Below, piece by piece: positions 1-9,800 of a stretch of 64,000 nucleotides of DNA (positions within the stretch are counted from its first letter, which is position 1; each line of letters begins with the position of its first letter). Location: contig NZ_FNCT01000010.1 of NCBI RefSeq assembly GCF_900100495.1, positions 62,001 through 126,000 on the forward strand, given 5' to 3'. The notes under the pieces are model-generated. The model saw only the letters and a program-made list of their open reading frames with translations. It was not told the DNA's origin and searched no databases. The translations under genes and the position numbers were made by a program. This DNA is from Pseudomonas benzenivorans. Its GTDB lineage: Bacteria > Pseudomonadota > Gammaproteobacteria > Pseudomonadales > Pseudomonadaceae.

Positions 1-300
1 GCCCTCTACGTACTGGGCAAACAGCCGATCAAGCTATCGGCGCTGGATCTGCGTCTGGAAGGCATGCTGCTGGAGAAGAACCGCGCCCTGGCCTCCCTCG
101 GTGTCGGCGCCGCCTGCCTGGGCAATCCGCTGGATGCCTGCCTATGGCTGGCCCGCACCATGGCCGAGATCGGCCGCCCGCTGCATGCCGGCGACGTGCT
201 GCTGTCCGGCGCGCTCGGCCCGATGACCCCGGTGGTGGCCGGCGACCATCTGCACCTGCGCCTGACCCGCCTGGGCGAAGTCGGCTGCCGCTTCGTCTGA
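1..300 (+). CDS. 2-keto-4-pentenoate hydratase-like protein, 3' end (partial)
   Basis: Open from the first base to a TGA at 298-300, giving the last 99 residues of a protein whose start lies outside the window. The sequence has the C-terminal pattern of the MhpD/BphH/DmpE hydratases (FAH fold), including the L-R-L-E-G-M-L-L-E-K-N-R and S-G-A-L-G-P-M segments. These enzymes add water to 2-hydroxypenta-2,4-dienoate (or a longer homologue) to give 4-hydroxy-2-oxo acids. The next two genes encode the dehydrogenase and aldolase that use that product, so the three form the usual hydratase-dehydrogenase-aldolase operon. A decarboxylase of the same family (DmpH-like) cannot be excluded from the C-terminus alone. 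Confidence 0.85.
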   Translation, partial: ALYVLGKQPIKLSALDLRLEGMLLEKNRALASLGVGAACLGNPLDACLWLARTMAEIGRPLHAGDVLLSGALGPMTPVVAGDHLHLRLTRLGEVGCRFV

Positions 301-348
301 TCACGTCCTGCGGCGCCGCAGATCGCGCCGTTCACTGGAGAGCGCTAC

Positions 349-1293
349 ATGAGCATCAAGCAAAAACCGAGAGTCGCGATCATCGGACCGGGCAATATCG
401 GCACCGACCTGATGATCAAGATCATACGCAACGCCCGGCATCTGGAAATGGGCGCGATGGTCGGTATCGACCCAAGCTCCGACGGCCTGGCGCGTGCCGC
501 CCGCATGGGCGTGGCCACCACCCACGAAGGCGTACTGGGCCTGGTCGATCTGCCGACGTTCGCCGATATCGACTTCGTCTTCGACGCCACCAGCGCCGGG
601 GCCCACGTCCACAACGAGGCGTTCCTGCGCGCGGCCAAGCCCGGCATTCGCCTGATCGACCTGACTCCGGCGGCGATCGGCCCCTACTGCGTGCCGGTGG
701 TCAACCTGGAGCAGAACCTCAACCAACTGAACGTCAACATGGTCACCTGCGGCGGCCAGGCCACCATCCCCATGGTCGCCGCGGTATCGCGGGTAGCCAA
801 GGTGCACTACGCCGAGATCATCGCCTCCATCGCCAGCAAGTCCGCCGGCCCCGGCACCCGCGCCAATATCGACGAGTTCACCGAAACCACCAGCAAGGCC
901 ATCGAGGTGATCGGCGGGGCGGCCAAGGGCAAGGCGATCATCATCATGAACCCGGCCGAGCCACCGCTGATCATGCGCGACACCGTGTTCGTGCTGTCGG
1001 AGGCCGCCGACCAGGCGCAGGTGGAAGCCTCCATCGAGGAAATGGCCGCCGCGGTGCGGGCCTATGTGCCGGGCTACCGGCTGAAGCAAAGGGTGCAGTT
1101 CGACGTCATCCCCGAGTCCGCGCCGCTGCACATCCCCGGTCTGGGCACATTCAGCGGCCTGAAGACCTCGGTGTTCCTCGAAGTCGAAGGCGCCGCCCAC
1201 TACCTGCCGGCCTATGCCGGCAACCTCGACATCATGACCTCCGCCGCCTTGGCCACCGCCGAGCGCATGGCGCAATCGATGCTCAACGGCTGA
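349..1293 (+). CDS. dmpF: acetaldehyde dehydrogenase (acylating)
   Basis: 314 residues, the normal length of the DmpF/BphJ/MhpF family. An N-terminal NAD-binding loop, GPGNIGTD, lies near residues 13-20 and the catalytic cysteine sits in MVTCGGQ (Cys134). The enzyme oxidises acetaldehyde or propionaldehyde to the acyl-CoA and works in a complex with the aldolase encoded next, which passes the aldehyde through a channel. The start ATG follows a GGAG at 337-340. It lies 48 bases after the hydratase and 11 bases before the aldolase, so the three are almost certainly co-transcribed. Whether the physiological aldehyde is C2 or C3 cannot be told from the sequence. Confidence 0.95.
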   Translation: MSIKQKPRVAIIGPGNIGTDLMIKIIRNARHLEMGAMVGIDPSSDGLARAARMGVATTHEGVLGLVDLPTFADIDFVFDATSAGAHVHNEAFLRAAKPGIRLIDLTPAAIGPYCVPVVNLEQNLNQLNVNMVTCGGQATIPMVAAVSRVAKVHYAEIIASIASKSAGPGTRANIDEFTETTSKAIEVIGGAAKGKAIIIMNPAEPPLIMRDTVFVLSEAADQAQVEASIEEMAAAVRAYVPGYRLKQRVQFDVIPESAPLHIPGLGTFSGLKTSVFLEVEGAAHYLPAYAGNLDIMTSAALATAERMAQSMLNG

Positions 1294-1304
1294 GGACTCA
1301 GATC

Positions 1305-2345
1305 ATGACTTTAGATCCAGGCAAGAAGCTCTACATCTCCGACGTCACCCTGCGCGATGGCAGCCATGCGATCCGCCACCAGTACTCGCTGCAGAACGTC
1401 CAGGACATCGCCCGCGCGCTGGACCAGGCCAGGGTCGACTCCATCGAAGTGGCCCACGGCGACGGCCTGCAGGGTTCCAGCTTCAACTACGGCTTCGCCG
1501 CCCACACCGACCTGGAATGGATCGAGGCGGCGGCGGACGTGATCAAGCACGCCAAGATCGCCACCCTGCTGCTACCTGGCATCGGCACCGTGCATGACCT
1601 CAAGGCCGCGTACGACGCCGGTGCCCGTGTGGTGCGCGTTGCCACCCACTGCACCGAGGCGGATATGTCCAAGCAGCACATCGAATACGCCCGCAGCCTC
1701 GGCATGGACACGGTCGGTTTCCTGATGATGAGCCACATGATCCCGGCCGAGCAGCTGGCCGAGCAGGCCAAGCTGATGGAGAGCTACGGCGCCACCTGCA
1801 TCTACATGGCCGACTCCGGCGGGGCGATGAACATGCAGGATATCCGCGAGCGCATGCGCGCCTTCAAGGCGTTGCTCAAGCCCGAGACCCAGACCGGCAT
1901 GCATGCCCACCACAATCTCAGCCTCGGCGTGGCCAACTCCATCACTGCGGTGGAGGAAGGCTGCGACCGCATCGACGCCAGCCTTGCCGGCATGGGCGCC
2001 GGCGCCGGTAACGCGCCGCTGGAAGTGTTCATCGCCGCCGCCGAGCGCCTGGGCTGGAACCACGGCACCGACCTCTACCGCCTGATGGACGCCGCCGACG
2101 ACATCGTCCGTCCGCTGCAGGACAGGCCGGTGCGGGTCGACCGCGAGACCCTGGCCCTGGGCTACGCCGGCGTCTATTCCAGCTTCCTGCGCCATGCCGA
2201 GGTGGCGGCCGCCAAATACGGGCTGAAGCCCCTGGATATCCTGGTCGAGCTGGGCAAACGGCGCATGGTCGGCGGCCAGGAGGACATGATCGTCGATGTC
2301 GCCCTGGACTTGCTGAAACAACAAACGCAGGTACTTCCCACCTGA
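1305..2345 (+). CDS. dmpG: 4-hydroxy-2-oxovalerate aldolase
   Basis: 346 residues, standard for the DmpG/BphI/MhpE aldolases. The N-terminal VTLRDGSHA segment carries the Arg17-Asp18 and His21 active-site residues, and HAHHNLSLG supplies the two metal-binding histidines of the TIM barrel. The enzyme splits 4-hydroxy-2-oxovalerate into pyruvate and acetaldehyde, the last step of meta-cleavage pathways, and docks with the preceding dehydrogenase. A longer open frame reads through from base 144, but family length and homology put the start at ATG 1305. A short hairpin follows the stop. Confidence 0.95.
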   Translation: MTLDPGKKLYISDVTLRDGSHAIRHQYSLQNVQDIARALDQARVDSIEVAHGDGLQGSSFNYGFAAHTDLEWIEAAADVIKHAKIATLLLPGIGTVHDLKAAYDAGARVVRVATHCTEADMSKQHIEYARSLGMDTVGFLMMSHMIPAEQLAEQAKLMESYGATCIYMADSGGAMNMQDIRERMRAFKALLKPETQTGMHAHHNLSLGVANSITAVEEGCDRIDASLAGMGAGAGNAPLEVFIAAAERLGWNHGTDLYRLMDAADDIVRPLQDRPVRVDRETLALGYAGVYSSFLRHAEVAAAKYGLKPLDILVELGKRRMVGGQEDMIVDVALDLLKQQTQVLPT

Positions 2346-2354
2346 AGCAGGAAA

Positions 2355-2379
2355 CCTCGCCGTGACTCAGGCGGCGAGG
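2355..2379. terminator. hairpin after the aldolase gene
   Basis: CCTCGCCG (2355-2362) and CGGCGAGG (2372-2379) form an 8-bp GC stem between the convergent aldolase gene and the AsmA-like gene. No T-run follows on either strand, so it is at best a weak or Rho-assisted terminator. Confidence 0.45.
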
Positions 2380-2394
2380 TGGCCCGGTCAGGTC

Positions 2395-3315
2395 CTACCT
2401 AAAAGTCGGGAGGCGGCGGCAAGTGCCTAAACCCTGGAGGTGCGGGCGGAAAGGATGGCGGAGGTGGCAGAGGCGGGGCAGAGACGAAGAAGACGGTAGC
2501 TCCGGCAGAGCCGCAGTGGGCGGCACAGACGACGGCAGCGGCGGCGACGCGGGGGGCGCAGGAGGCGGAACGGACGGCAGAGGCGCAGGTAACGGCAGGG
2601 GCTTAGGCAACTTGGCTATGGCCGGCTTGAGCCCATCGGCAACGAATTTGACCTTCTGGGCGATGGCCTCGGTAACCGCCTTTTTCGCTTGCTCCGCCAG
2701 CGCCTCGCACTGGGCGCGGATGATCGCGGGCGGTGTGGCGCCGTCTGTGGTCGCACCGATATTGGTGAGACGCAGCGGCGGTAGCGGTACCGTAAGCGCG
2801 CCTCCGGGCAGGGGAAGTTCCAGCGAGATCGAGCCACCCATGAGGGTGAGTTCGCGGATGTTGAGCTTGCGCGCGTTACTGCCGACCCGGATGGCGGCCG
2901 GGGTGGCGGAATAGGCCTGGGCGGTGTTCTTGATGCTCTCCAGGTTGCTGGTGGCGCTGGGACTCTTCGCCGTGTAGGTAACCTGCGGCGCGATGACTGT
3001 GGCCGAATCGACAATGATCGGGCCTCCACCGATAAGGGAGCCACGCTCCACCTGCAAGGCGATACGGTCCACCACTACGACGTAGGGCGAAGAGACGCCA
3101 GTGGGGTTGCCCAGGGTGAGCCCATCGAGCGCGCCCACGCCGGTGAAGGGCGAGATTTCGACACTCCCCACGAGCACCTGCGTCTGGGTAGCCAGGGTCC
3201 CTTCGGTCTCGATGGCGAATTTGATGGCGGGCTCGAGCCGGGCGAACAGGGACCACAGCGCAATAGCGGCGACTCCAAGCAAAGCGGCAAAGGCAAGCCC
3301 GAGGGTTCTAGGCAT
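2395..3315 (-). CDS. AsmA-like membrane-anchored protein with proline-rich tail
   Basis: 306 residues in the frame as read. Residues about 5-25 form an uncleaved N-terminal membrane anchor. The following 170 residues (a VGSVEISPFTGVGALDGLTLGNP-type beta segment, then repeated S-A-x-V-I-A-P-Q-V-T-Y motifs) resemble the N-terminal part of AsmA-family periplasmic proteins. The last 80 residues are proline-rich and become unlike protein (CHLRHPFRPH) near the end. A different frame in the same stretch reads P-P-L-P-P-P-P-S-F-P-P and ends in a stop three bases away, so the tail may contain a frameshift. The function is unknown and the AsmA assignment is tentative. It converges on the aldolase gene. 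Confidence 0.6.
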   Translation of the reverse strand: MPRTLGLAFAALLGVAAIALWSLFARLEPAIKFAIETEGTLATQTQVLVGSVEISPFTGVGALDGLTLGNPTGVSSPYVVVVDRIALQVERGSLIGGGPIIVDSATVIAPQVTYTAKSPSATSNLESIKNTAQAYSATPAAIRVGSNARKLNIRELTLMGGSISLELPLPGGALTVPLPPLRLTNIGATTDGATPPAIIRAQCEALAEQAKKAVTEAIAQKVKFVADGLKPAIAKLPKPLPLPAPLPSVPPPAPPASPPLPSSVPPTAALPELPSSSSLPRLCHLRHPFRPHLQGLGTCRRLPTFR

Positions 3316-3356
3316 GGTGTTGGGTGCTCCATGAAAGGCGGCGGCCGTCCAGATGC

Positions 3357-3380
3357 GCGGCCGTATTAATCAGCGGCCGC
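3357..3380. promoter_or_regulatory. inverted repeat in the divergent intergenic region
   Basis: GCGGCCG (3357-3363) and CGGCCGC (3374-3380) form a 7-bp inverted repeat around a TATTAATCAG centre, between the leftward AsmA-like gene and the TetR remnant. It could be an operator left over from the decayed TetR gene. Function not established. Confidence 0.3.
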
Positions 3381-3402
3381 GAATGTCGACGACAGAAGGG
3401 GC

Positions 3403-3942
3403 TTGTTAACCAAAATGGGAAAAATGAGTGCACAAGGTGTGGCTGTTTTTTGCGTTTGGCGCGTTGCGGCTCAACTCTGTCGAGCAGCTTTCCGCCCGTC
3501 TTCAACGGGTATGGTGGGAGCCGCCGAGGAATACATCACGGGAACCATTGCGCAGTTGGACGCATCTGGGTCCGACCCGGGCTCGGTACTTCGGGATTTC
3601 GGCGTCAGTTTCCTACGCTTGATCTGTTCCGCCGACATGGTGGCTGTGCGCCGCCTGATGATCGCCGAGGCGGACCGCTCCGATATCGGCAAATTGTTCT
3701 TCGCCAGGCTCATCTCTCTGCGGGCGCACGTAGCAGCGTTTCTATCCAAGAGCATGGCATTGGGAGTCCTGCGCCCCGCCGATCCCCAACTTGCCGCAGA
3801 GCACCTCCGCGCTCTACTGGAGGCTGACCTTGCGGAACCCTTGCTGCTACACGTGCGGGAAAGTGCTCCAGACGAAAAGGAAATAGCGGTCGCAGCCGAT
3901 CGAGCTGTTTTCATCTTTCTGAAGGCTTACGCGCCAGACTAG
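3403..3942 (+). pseudogene. TetR-family regulator lacking its DNA-binding domain
   Basis: From about residue 38 (AAEEYITGTIAQL) to the end, the frame reads as a typical TetR C-terminal ligand-binding domain of the AefR/TetR_C_7 kind, including LRLICSADMVAVRRLMIAEA and ending F-L-K-A-Y. The first ~35 residues are low-quality sequence, and no TetR helix-turn-helix (normally about 50 residues before this domain) appears in any frame upstream. I read this as a regulator that lost its 5' end, or less likely a stand-alone ligand-binding protein. The start codon is uncertain: ATG 3415 and ATG 3424 are alternatives. Confidence 0.6.
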
Positions 3943-4016
3943 AGGTTTACGATTTCATTCACTAGTTTCTGAGGGCTGCGCGCCGGATCGGGAATTCGGG
4001 AGCACCGGGCGTTTGC

Positions 4017-5993
4017 CTACACAGGTGTCGGCGCAGGGGGCTCTGGACTGCACCACGGTGCCCCCCGCTGCCACGCTTGGAATTCCTCGACCGGCATCGG
4101 TCTGCCGATGAAGTAGCCCTGGATGACGTCGCAGCCCAACTCGGCGATCCGATTCCATACCGTCCGGCTCTCCACGCCTTCGGCCACCACCTCGAGGCCG
4201 AGGTCGTGCCCCAATGCCACCACCGAGTGCACGATCGCCGTCGAACTGCGGTGCTGCAGGAGAGGGGCGACGAAGGACTGGTCGATCTTGATTGCGTCCA
4301 CGGGCAGTCGCTGCAGGTAGCTGAGGCTTGAATGGCCAATGCCGAAGTCATCAATGGCGAGACTCGCACCCAGCACCTTGAGGCCGTTCAAGGTTGCCAG
4401 CGCCCCCTCCGGGTCGCGCATGAAGGCGCTCTCGGTGAGTTCAAACTGGATCCAGTCTGGCGCCGCCCCCCAGGTCTCGACCAGGTCCTCGATGCGTTTC
4501 AGCAGCCGTGGGTCGAGCAGATCGTGGGCGGAAAGGTTGACCGCCAGTTGCAACTCCAGCCCGGCATCGTGCCAGGCGTGGCGATGGCGAAAGGCGGCCT
4601 CCAGCACCCACTGGGTGAGCGGCACGATCAGCCCGGAATACTCCGCCAGGGTGACGAACTCGGCAGGCGGGATCATGCCGAGGGCCGGGTGCGGCCAGCG
4701 CACCAGCGCCTCGGCGCCACACAGTCGGCTAGACGCGACCTGCACTTTGGGCTGGCAGTAGAGCTCGAGCCCGTTGTGCTCGATGGCGTGGCGCAGATCG
4801 GCAAGCAAAGCGAGACGCCCTGCGTAGGCTTCGTCCAGACGCGCAGAATACAGCATCAGGCCTTGGCCGCTGCGACGCGCCTCGGCCATCGCTACCCGAG
4901 CCCGGCGCAGCAGGAGGTCCGGATCGGCGCCGTGGCCCGGATAGAGCGCGATGCCGATCGCAGCGCTGGCATCCAGACGCAAGCCCGCGATCTCGACCGG
5001 TTCCTGGAGGAGTCTGGCCAGCCGCTCTCCGCTCTGTCGCGCATGGTCGGCGTCCGCCCCTGGCAGAAGCACGGCAAAATCGCCCTCCCCGACTCGGGCG
5101 ACCGGTCGTTCGTCCTCATTCATTTCTCCGGCTAGGCGGCGACCGATCTCCTGGAGCACCTGGTCGCCACTGGCGTAGCCCAGGGTGTCGTTGATCTCAT
5201 GCAGGTGGAAAAAACCGAGAACGAGTAGCGCGAGCGGCTGGTGCTCGCGGTGCGCGGCATCGATCGCCGCCCGCAGCCGGTCATGTAGCAAGTCCCGGTT
5301 GGGTAGCCCAGTGAGGGCGTCGTAAAAGGCCATACGCCGGATCGTGGCCTCGGCCTCGCGATGCTTCGCCTGCGTGCGCAGGTTGGCGATGCCGTAGGCG
5401 AGGTCCGCGACCAGTTCGTCCAGGAGGGCTACCTCCTGGGCATCGAAGGCATCCTCCTCGGCCGCGCCTATGCTCAGTGCTCCCACCACCTTGCCTTCGA
5501 TGCGCAAGGGAAAGGCGCTGGCCGACGAATAACCGAAGCGCCGAGTCTCGGTGTGCTCCGCCGGCATGTCCGGATCAGTGAGAATGTTGCGGCCGATACA
5601 AGGCTGCCCGCTGCGTATGGCCACCCCTCCCGGATGCTGACCGAACTTGTTGTCGCCCCAGCTGAAGAATATGTTCCGAAATACCTGCTCGACCTCGGGA
5701 TCGGCATCCGCCGGGAATGCCAAAGCCACAAGCTGGAGTGTCTTGGGCTCATCGTCGACGGCGAACTGCACGCCCGCGATGCGGTAGCCCCCCTCCTCGA
5801 CAATCACCTGGCACATCGCCTCCAGCAACTCCCCTTCGTTGGTGGCGCGCAACAGGGTGCGGTTGCCCGAACTCAAGGTGCGCAGGGCGCGGCCCACAAA
5901 CTGTACCTCCCCCTTGCCCGGCGCCGGCGACGGCTGGACATCTTGGTGGGCGGGGAATGGCCCCGAGCGGAGAGTGGGCATGGGACGCGTCAT
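4017..5993 (-). CDS. GAF-GGDEF-EAL cyclic-di-GMP signalling protein
   Basis: 658 residues with no membrane segment or signal peptide. Residues about 30-205 are a GAF-type sensor domain, about 215-375 a GGDEF domain, and about 390-640 an EAL domain. The GGDEF site reads RVGEGDF, so diguanylate cyclase activity is probably lost. The EAL half keeps E-A-L-V-R-W, NLS, FELTES, DDFGIGHSSLSYL, IKIDQSFV and VVAEGVE, so c-di-GMP phosphodiesterase activity is expected, perhaps tuned by GTP bound at the degenerate GGDEF. A second in-frame ATG at 5981 is also possible. It stands alone between unrelated genes. Confidence 0.92.
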   Translation of the reverse strand: MTRPMPTLRSGPFPAHQDVQPSPAPGKGEVQFVGRALRTLSSGNRTLLRATNEGELLEAMCQVIVEEGGYRIAGVQFAVDDEPKTLQLVALAFPADADPEVEQVFRNIFFSWGDNKFGQHPGGVAIRSGQPCIGRNILTDPDMPAEHTETRRFGYSSASAFPLRIEGKVVGALSIGAAEEDAFDAQEVALLDELVADLAYGIANLRTQAKHREAEATIRRMAFYDALTGLPNRDLLHDRLRAAIDAAHREHQPLALLVLGFFHLHEINDTLGYASGDQVLQEIGRRLAGEMNEDERPVARVGEGDFAVLLPGADADHARQSGERLARLLQEPVEIAGLRLDASAAIGIALYPGHGADPDLLLRRARVAMAEARRSGQGLMLYSARLDEAYAGRLALLADLRHAIEHNGLELYCQPKVQVASSRLCGAEALVRWPHPALGMIPPAEFVTLAEYSGLIVPLTQWVLEAAFRHRHAWHDAGLELQLAVNLSAHDLLDPRLLKRIEDLVETWGAAPDWIQFELTESAFMRDPEGALATLNGLKVLGASLAIDDFGIGHSSLSYLQRLPVDAIKIDQSFVAPLLQHRSSTAIVHSVVALGHDLGLEVVAEGVESRTVWNRIAELGCDVIQGYFIGRPMPVEEFQAWQRGAPWCSPEPPAPTPV

Positions 5994-6344
5994 CCTTCTT
6001 TGGTGATTTCAGTATAGTCAGCCGCCCGAGCAAATCGGCGCGCCGGGCCCTCCCCTGCCTACAAAGCGAACAAGTGCTACCCGAAGCAGTTCTCGGCATA
6101 CAAAAACTTGGGCGGACGGGGCGGCTAGGCGGTCCCCACAAAAACGACCGAAACGCAGCGGAGCGCAATAACAGCCGCAGGCTGGCCTCGAAGGGGTGAG
6201 AACTTGGGCCCCCGCCTACTGAGACGTCGTGTAGCGATGCCGTCCTTATACCTTTCGCCCTCCGGGAGAAGGTGGCGCGCAGCGCCGGTTGATGGAAACG
6301 GGCACGCCGGTTTCCATCAACCGGGGTACCACTCGCAGCAGCCC
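5994..6344. other. intergenic region with a repeat-like segment
   Basis: About 350 bases without a credible gene. The segment 6250-6284 (CTTTCGCCCTCCGGGAGAAGG, then GGCGCGCAGCGCCGG) looks like an extragenic repeat common in Pseudomonas genomes. It runs directly into the long perfect inverted repeat at 6285-6324. Short frames here lack ribosome-binding sites and homology. Confidence 0.5.
6285..6324. repeat. perfect 15-bp inverted repeat
   Basis: CCGGTTGATGGAAAC (6285-6299) is exactly repeated in inverse at 6310-6324. A GGC/GCC pair inside the 10-base loop can lengthen the stem. It lies just after the 3' end of the leftward secreted-protein gene (stop at 6345), where it could act as a terminator or RNA-stabilising hairpin. 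No T-run follows, so it may instead be a REP-like or mobile palindrome. Confidence 0.7.
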
Positions 6345-6683
6345 CTAGGGCGCCAGTTCAACACCTGCGCCGACCTCGACATAAGACACATAGCGCAGGC
6401 TGCTGAACGAATAGGCGTACGCCGGGCTTTGGGCGAGCGAATAGGCACCGCGGTGATCATCGCCCTGCTCCCAGTATTTATCGGTGGCCCCCCAGGAAGC
6501 GCCCAGCTGACTGGCTTCACTCGCATGCCATGGCTGGCGCCAGTCGAACGCCTTGTCGACGCGGTAGTTCATATCGCCCAGGCCGGTCGTCTGGTGAGTG
6601 TGGGCCAGTTCATCTGCGCCGGCCACTCTGCCGCCGTAGAGCCAAGCCAGGATCGCCAGGATCGGCGCAATTCTATTGTTCAT
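6345..6683 (-). CDS. small predicted secreted protein of unknown function
   Basis: 112 residues. Residues 1-22 form a likely Sec signal peptide (basic N-terminus, hydrophobic PILAILAWLYG core, cleavage near AGA-DE), leaving a mature protein of about 90 residues rich in Trp, Tyr, His and Ser with no cysteine. I do not recognise a family. It lies downstream of the RND permease gene on the same strand, about 180 bases away, so it may be transcribed with it or separately. ATG at 6683 has a moderate purine-rich upstream sequence. Confidence 0.55.
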   Translation of the reverse strand: MNNRIAPILAILAWLYGGRVAGADELAHTHQTTGLGDMNYRVDKAFDWRQPWHASEASQLGASWGATDKYWEQGDDHRGAYSLAQSPAYAYSFSSLRYVSYVEVGAGVELAP

Positions 6684-6864
6684 GGATCACCTTTTTCAGC
6701 AAATTGGACTTAACAACCTGTCTCGCCCTCGCCATCGGCGCGGCTGCGCCAGCAGCCATGCTGACGATGGCGCTAGGCCGCGGCCAGCGCCTGCGTACAG
6801 CGACCTCTTGCCGCCAAAGCACTGCGCGCAGTGCAATGGCGACTCAGGTCTGCGACCGTCGCGA

Positions 6865-9800
6865 TCACCTATGCTGTCCGCCCAACAAGTCGACTGAAGC
6901 CAACCGGGCATGATCGTCAGTGAGGGCATCGGCGGCCGGCCGGCGGCGCACCTTGAACCACGCGGCGTACAGCGCCGGGACGAAGAAGATGGTCAGCAGC
7001 GTCGCCACGGTCAGGCCGCCCATGATCGCGATCGCCATCGGCCCCCAGAACACGCTGCGGGTCAGCGGGGCCATCGCCAGCACGGTGGCCAGCGCCGTCA
7101 GCATCACCGGCCGGGCCCGGCAGATTGCGGCATCCAGCACGGCGTTCCAGGGATCGCGGCCCTGGGCGATCTCGATCTGCACCTGGTCGATCAGGATCAC
7201 CGAGTTGCGCATGATCATGCCGCCGAGGGCGATGATGCCGAGGATCGCGACGAAGCCCAGCGGCGCCTGGAACACCAGCAGCGCCGGTACCACGCCGATC
7301 AGGCCCAGCGGCGCGGTCAGCACCACCATCCACATGCGCGAGAAGTCCTGCAGTTGCAACATCAACAGCAGCAGGATGGTGATCATCATCAGCGGGGCTA
7401 CCGCCAGCAGTGCCTGGTTGGCCTTGTCGCTTTCCTCCACCGCGCCGCCCACGTCGATGCGGTAGCCCGAGGGCAGCTTCGCCTCGATGTCCTTGAGCAA
7501 TGGCTGGATCTCCTGGGTCACCGACACCCCCTGCTCGCCATCGTTCACGTCGGCGCGCACGGTGATCGCCATGTCGCGGTTGCGCCGCCACAGCACCGGC
7601 TCTTCCAGCTCGTTGTGCACCTGCGCCACCTGCGACAGCGGCACCACGGTGCCCTGGCGCGTGTAGAGGTTGATGTCCTTCAGGGTGTCGAGGCTCAGGC
7701 GTTCCTCAGGCACGGCACGCGCCACGATGTCGATCAGCTCCTCATCTTCGCGCAGCTGCGACAGGGTCGCGCCGTTCATCACGACCTGGGTCACCAGCGA
7801 CACGTCGGCCGGCGTCAGGCCGAGCGCGCTCGCCTTGTCCTGGTCCAGCTCCACCTTCAGCGTGCGCACCGGGTCGTTCCAGTCGAGCTGGACGTCGCGC
7901 ACCTTCGGGCTGGACGCCACCACCGCCTCCACCTCGCGGGCGATCTGGCGCACCACCTGGGTGTCGGGGCCGACCACGCGGAACTGCACCGGGTAGCCGA
8001 CCGGCGGCCCCAGCTCCAGCCGGGTCACGCGCAACCAGGCCTGCGGGAACTGCTGGTCGGCCACGTTCATCAGCCGCTCACGCACCGCCTCGCGCGCCTC
8101 CAGGTCCTTGGTCATCACCACGAACTGGGCATAGCCCGGATTCGGCAGCTCGGGGTTGAGCGACAGATAGAAGCGCGGTGCGCCGGCACCGGTGTAGGCG
8201 GTGAAGAAGCGCACGTCCTCATCCTTGGCCAGGAGTTCCTCCATGCGCTTGACCTGCTCGCTCGTCGCGGCGAACGAGGCACCTTCCTTGACGCGCAGGT
8301 CGACGACCAACTCGGGACGCGAACTGTTGGGGAAGAACTGTTGCGGCACCAGCTTGATACAGGCCAGCGCCAGCGCCAGCGCACCGAAGGTCGCGCCGAT
8401 GACCAGCCAGCGGCGCTCGATGGCGCTGTCGATCAGGCTGCGCAGCTTGCGGTAGAACCTGCTGTCGTACGGATCACCGCCATGCTGGTGCTTGCCCAAA
8501 TCGCTGGGCAGCATCTTGACCGCGAGGTACGGGGTGAAGATGCCGGAGCAGATCCACGAGAGCAGCACCGCGGCGCCGACGATCCAGAAGATGCCGCCCG
8601 CGTACTCGCCGGTAGTGGACTGCGACAGGCCGATCGGCAGGAAACCGACGACGGTGATCAGTGCGCCGGTCAGGCGCGGCATGGCGGTGGCCGAGTAGGA
8701 GAAGGCCGCCGCCTTCGCGCGGTCCCAGCCGGTTTCCATCTTCGAGATCATCATCTCGATGGCGATGATGGCGTCGTCCACCAGCAGGCCGAGGGCGATG
8801 ATCAGCGAGCCGAGCGAGATGCGCTCGAGGTTCCAGCCCATCGCCAGCATCACCAGCGCCACGCCGCCCAGCACCAGCGGCACCGTGGTCGCGACCACCA
8901 GGCCGGCGCGCCAGCCCAGGCTGGCCAGGCTCACCGCGATCACGATGATCAGTGCCTCGGCCAGCGCGCGCTCGAAGTCGAGGATCGCGTCCTTCACGGT
9001 GGTGGGCTGGTCGGCCACCAGCTCCAACTCCACGCCGTACGGAAGTTCCGCCTGGATCTTGGCGACTGCCGTGTCCATCGCCTCACCGAGCTGCACGATG
9101 TTGCCGTCGTTAGTCATGCTAATGCCGAGCATCAGCACCGGCTGGCCATTGTGGCGCACCGTGTAGGCAGACGGCTCCTCGAAGCCGCGCTTGACGGTGG
9201 CAATGTCGCCGAGCTTGATCAGCCGCCCACCCGCGGCAATGGGCACATTGCGGATGGCCGCTTCGCTGGCGAACTGGCCACTCACGCGCACCATGACGCG
9301 ATCGCCACTGGTGTCGATCTGGCCCGCGGGCAGCATGGCGTTCTGGCTCTTGAGGCTCTCGGCGATGGCCAGCGGAGTGATCCCCAACGCAGCCAGGCGC
9401 TCGTGGGAGAACTCGACATAGACGCGCTCGGCCTGCTTGCCGATGACATCGATCTTCTTGACCATCGGCACTTTCAGCATGAGGCGCTTGATGTCCTCGG
9501 CCGCGTCGGACAGGTCGGCGTGGCCGATGCCGTCGCCCTTGACCGCGTACATCAGGCCGTAGACGTCGCCGTACTCGTCATTGACGATCGGGCCGACCAC
9601 GCCATCGGGCAGCTCGAGGCTCAGGTCATTGAGCTTCTTGCGCGCCTGGTACCAGGCCTCGCGCTGGTCGGCCTTGGAGGTGCCGCCGCGCACGGTGAGG
9701 GTCATGCCCGCGTAGCCTTGCCGTGCGTAGGTGACCACCTTCTCAAAGTGGTCGATCTGCTCGAACTTCTTCTCCATGCGGTTGAGGACCTGGTCCTGCA

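Noticed and set aside
144..2345. 733-residue frame running through the dehydrogenase gene into the aldolase
   Set aside because: Only the part from 1305 is protein-like; the rest is out of frame with the hydratase and dehydrogenase genes.
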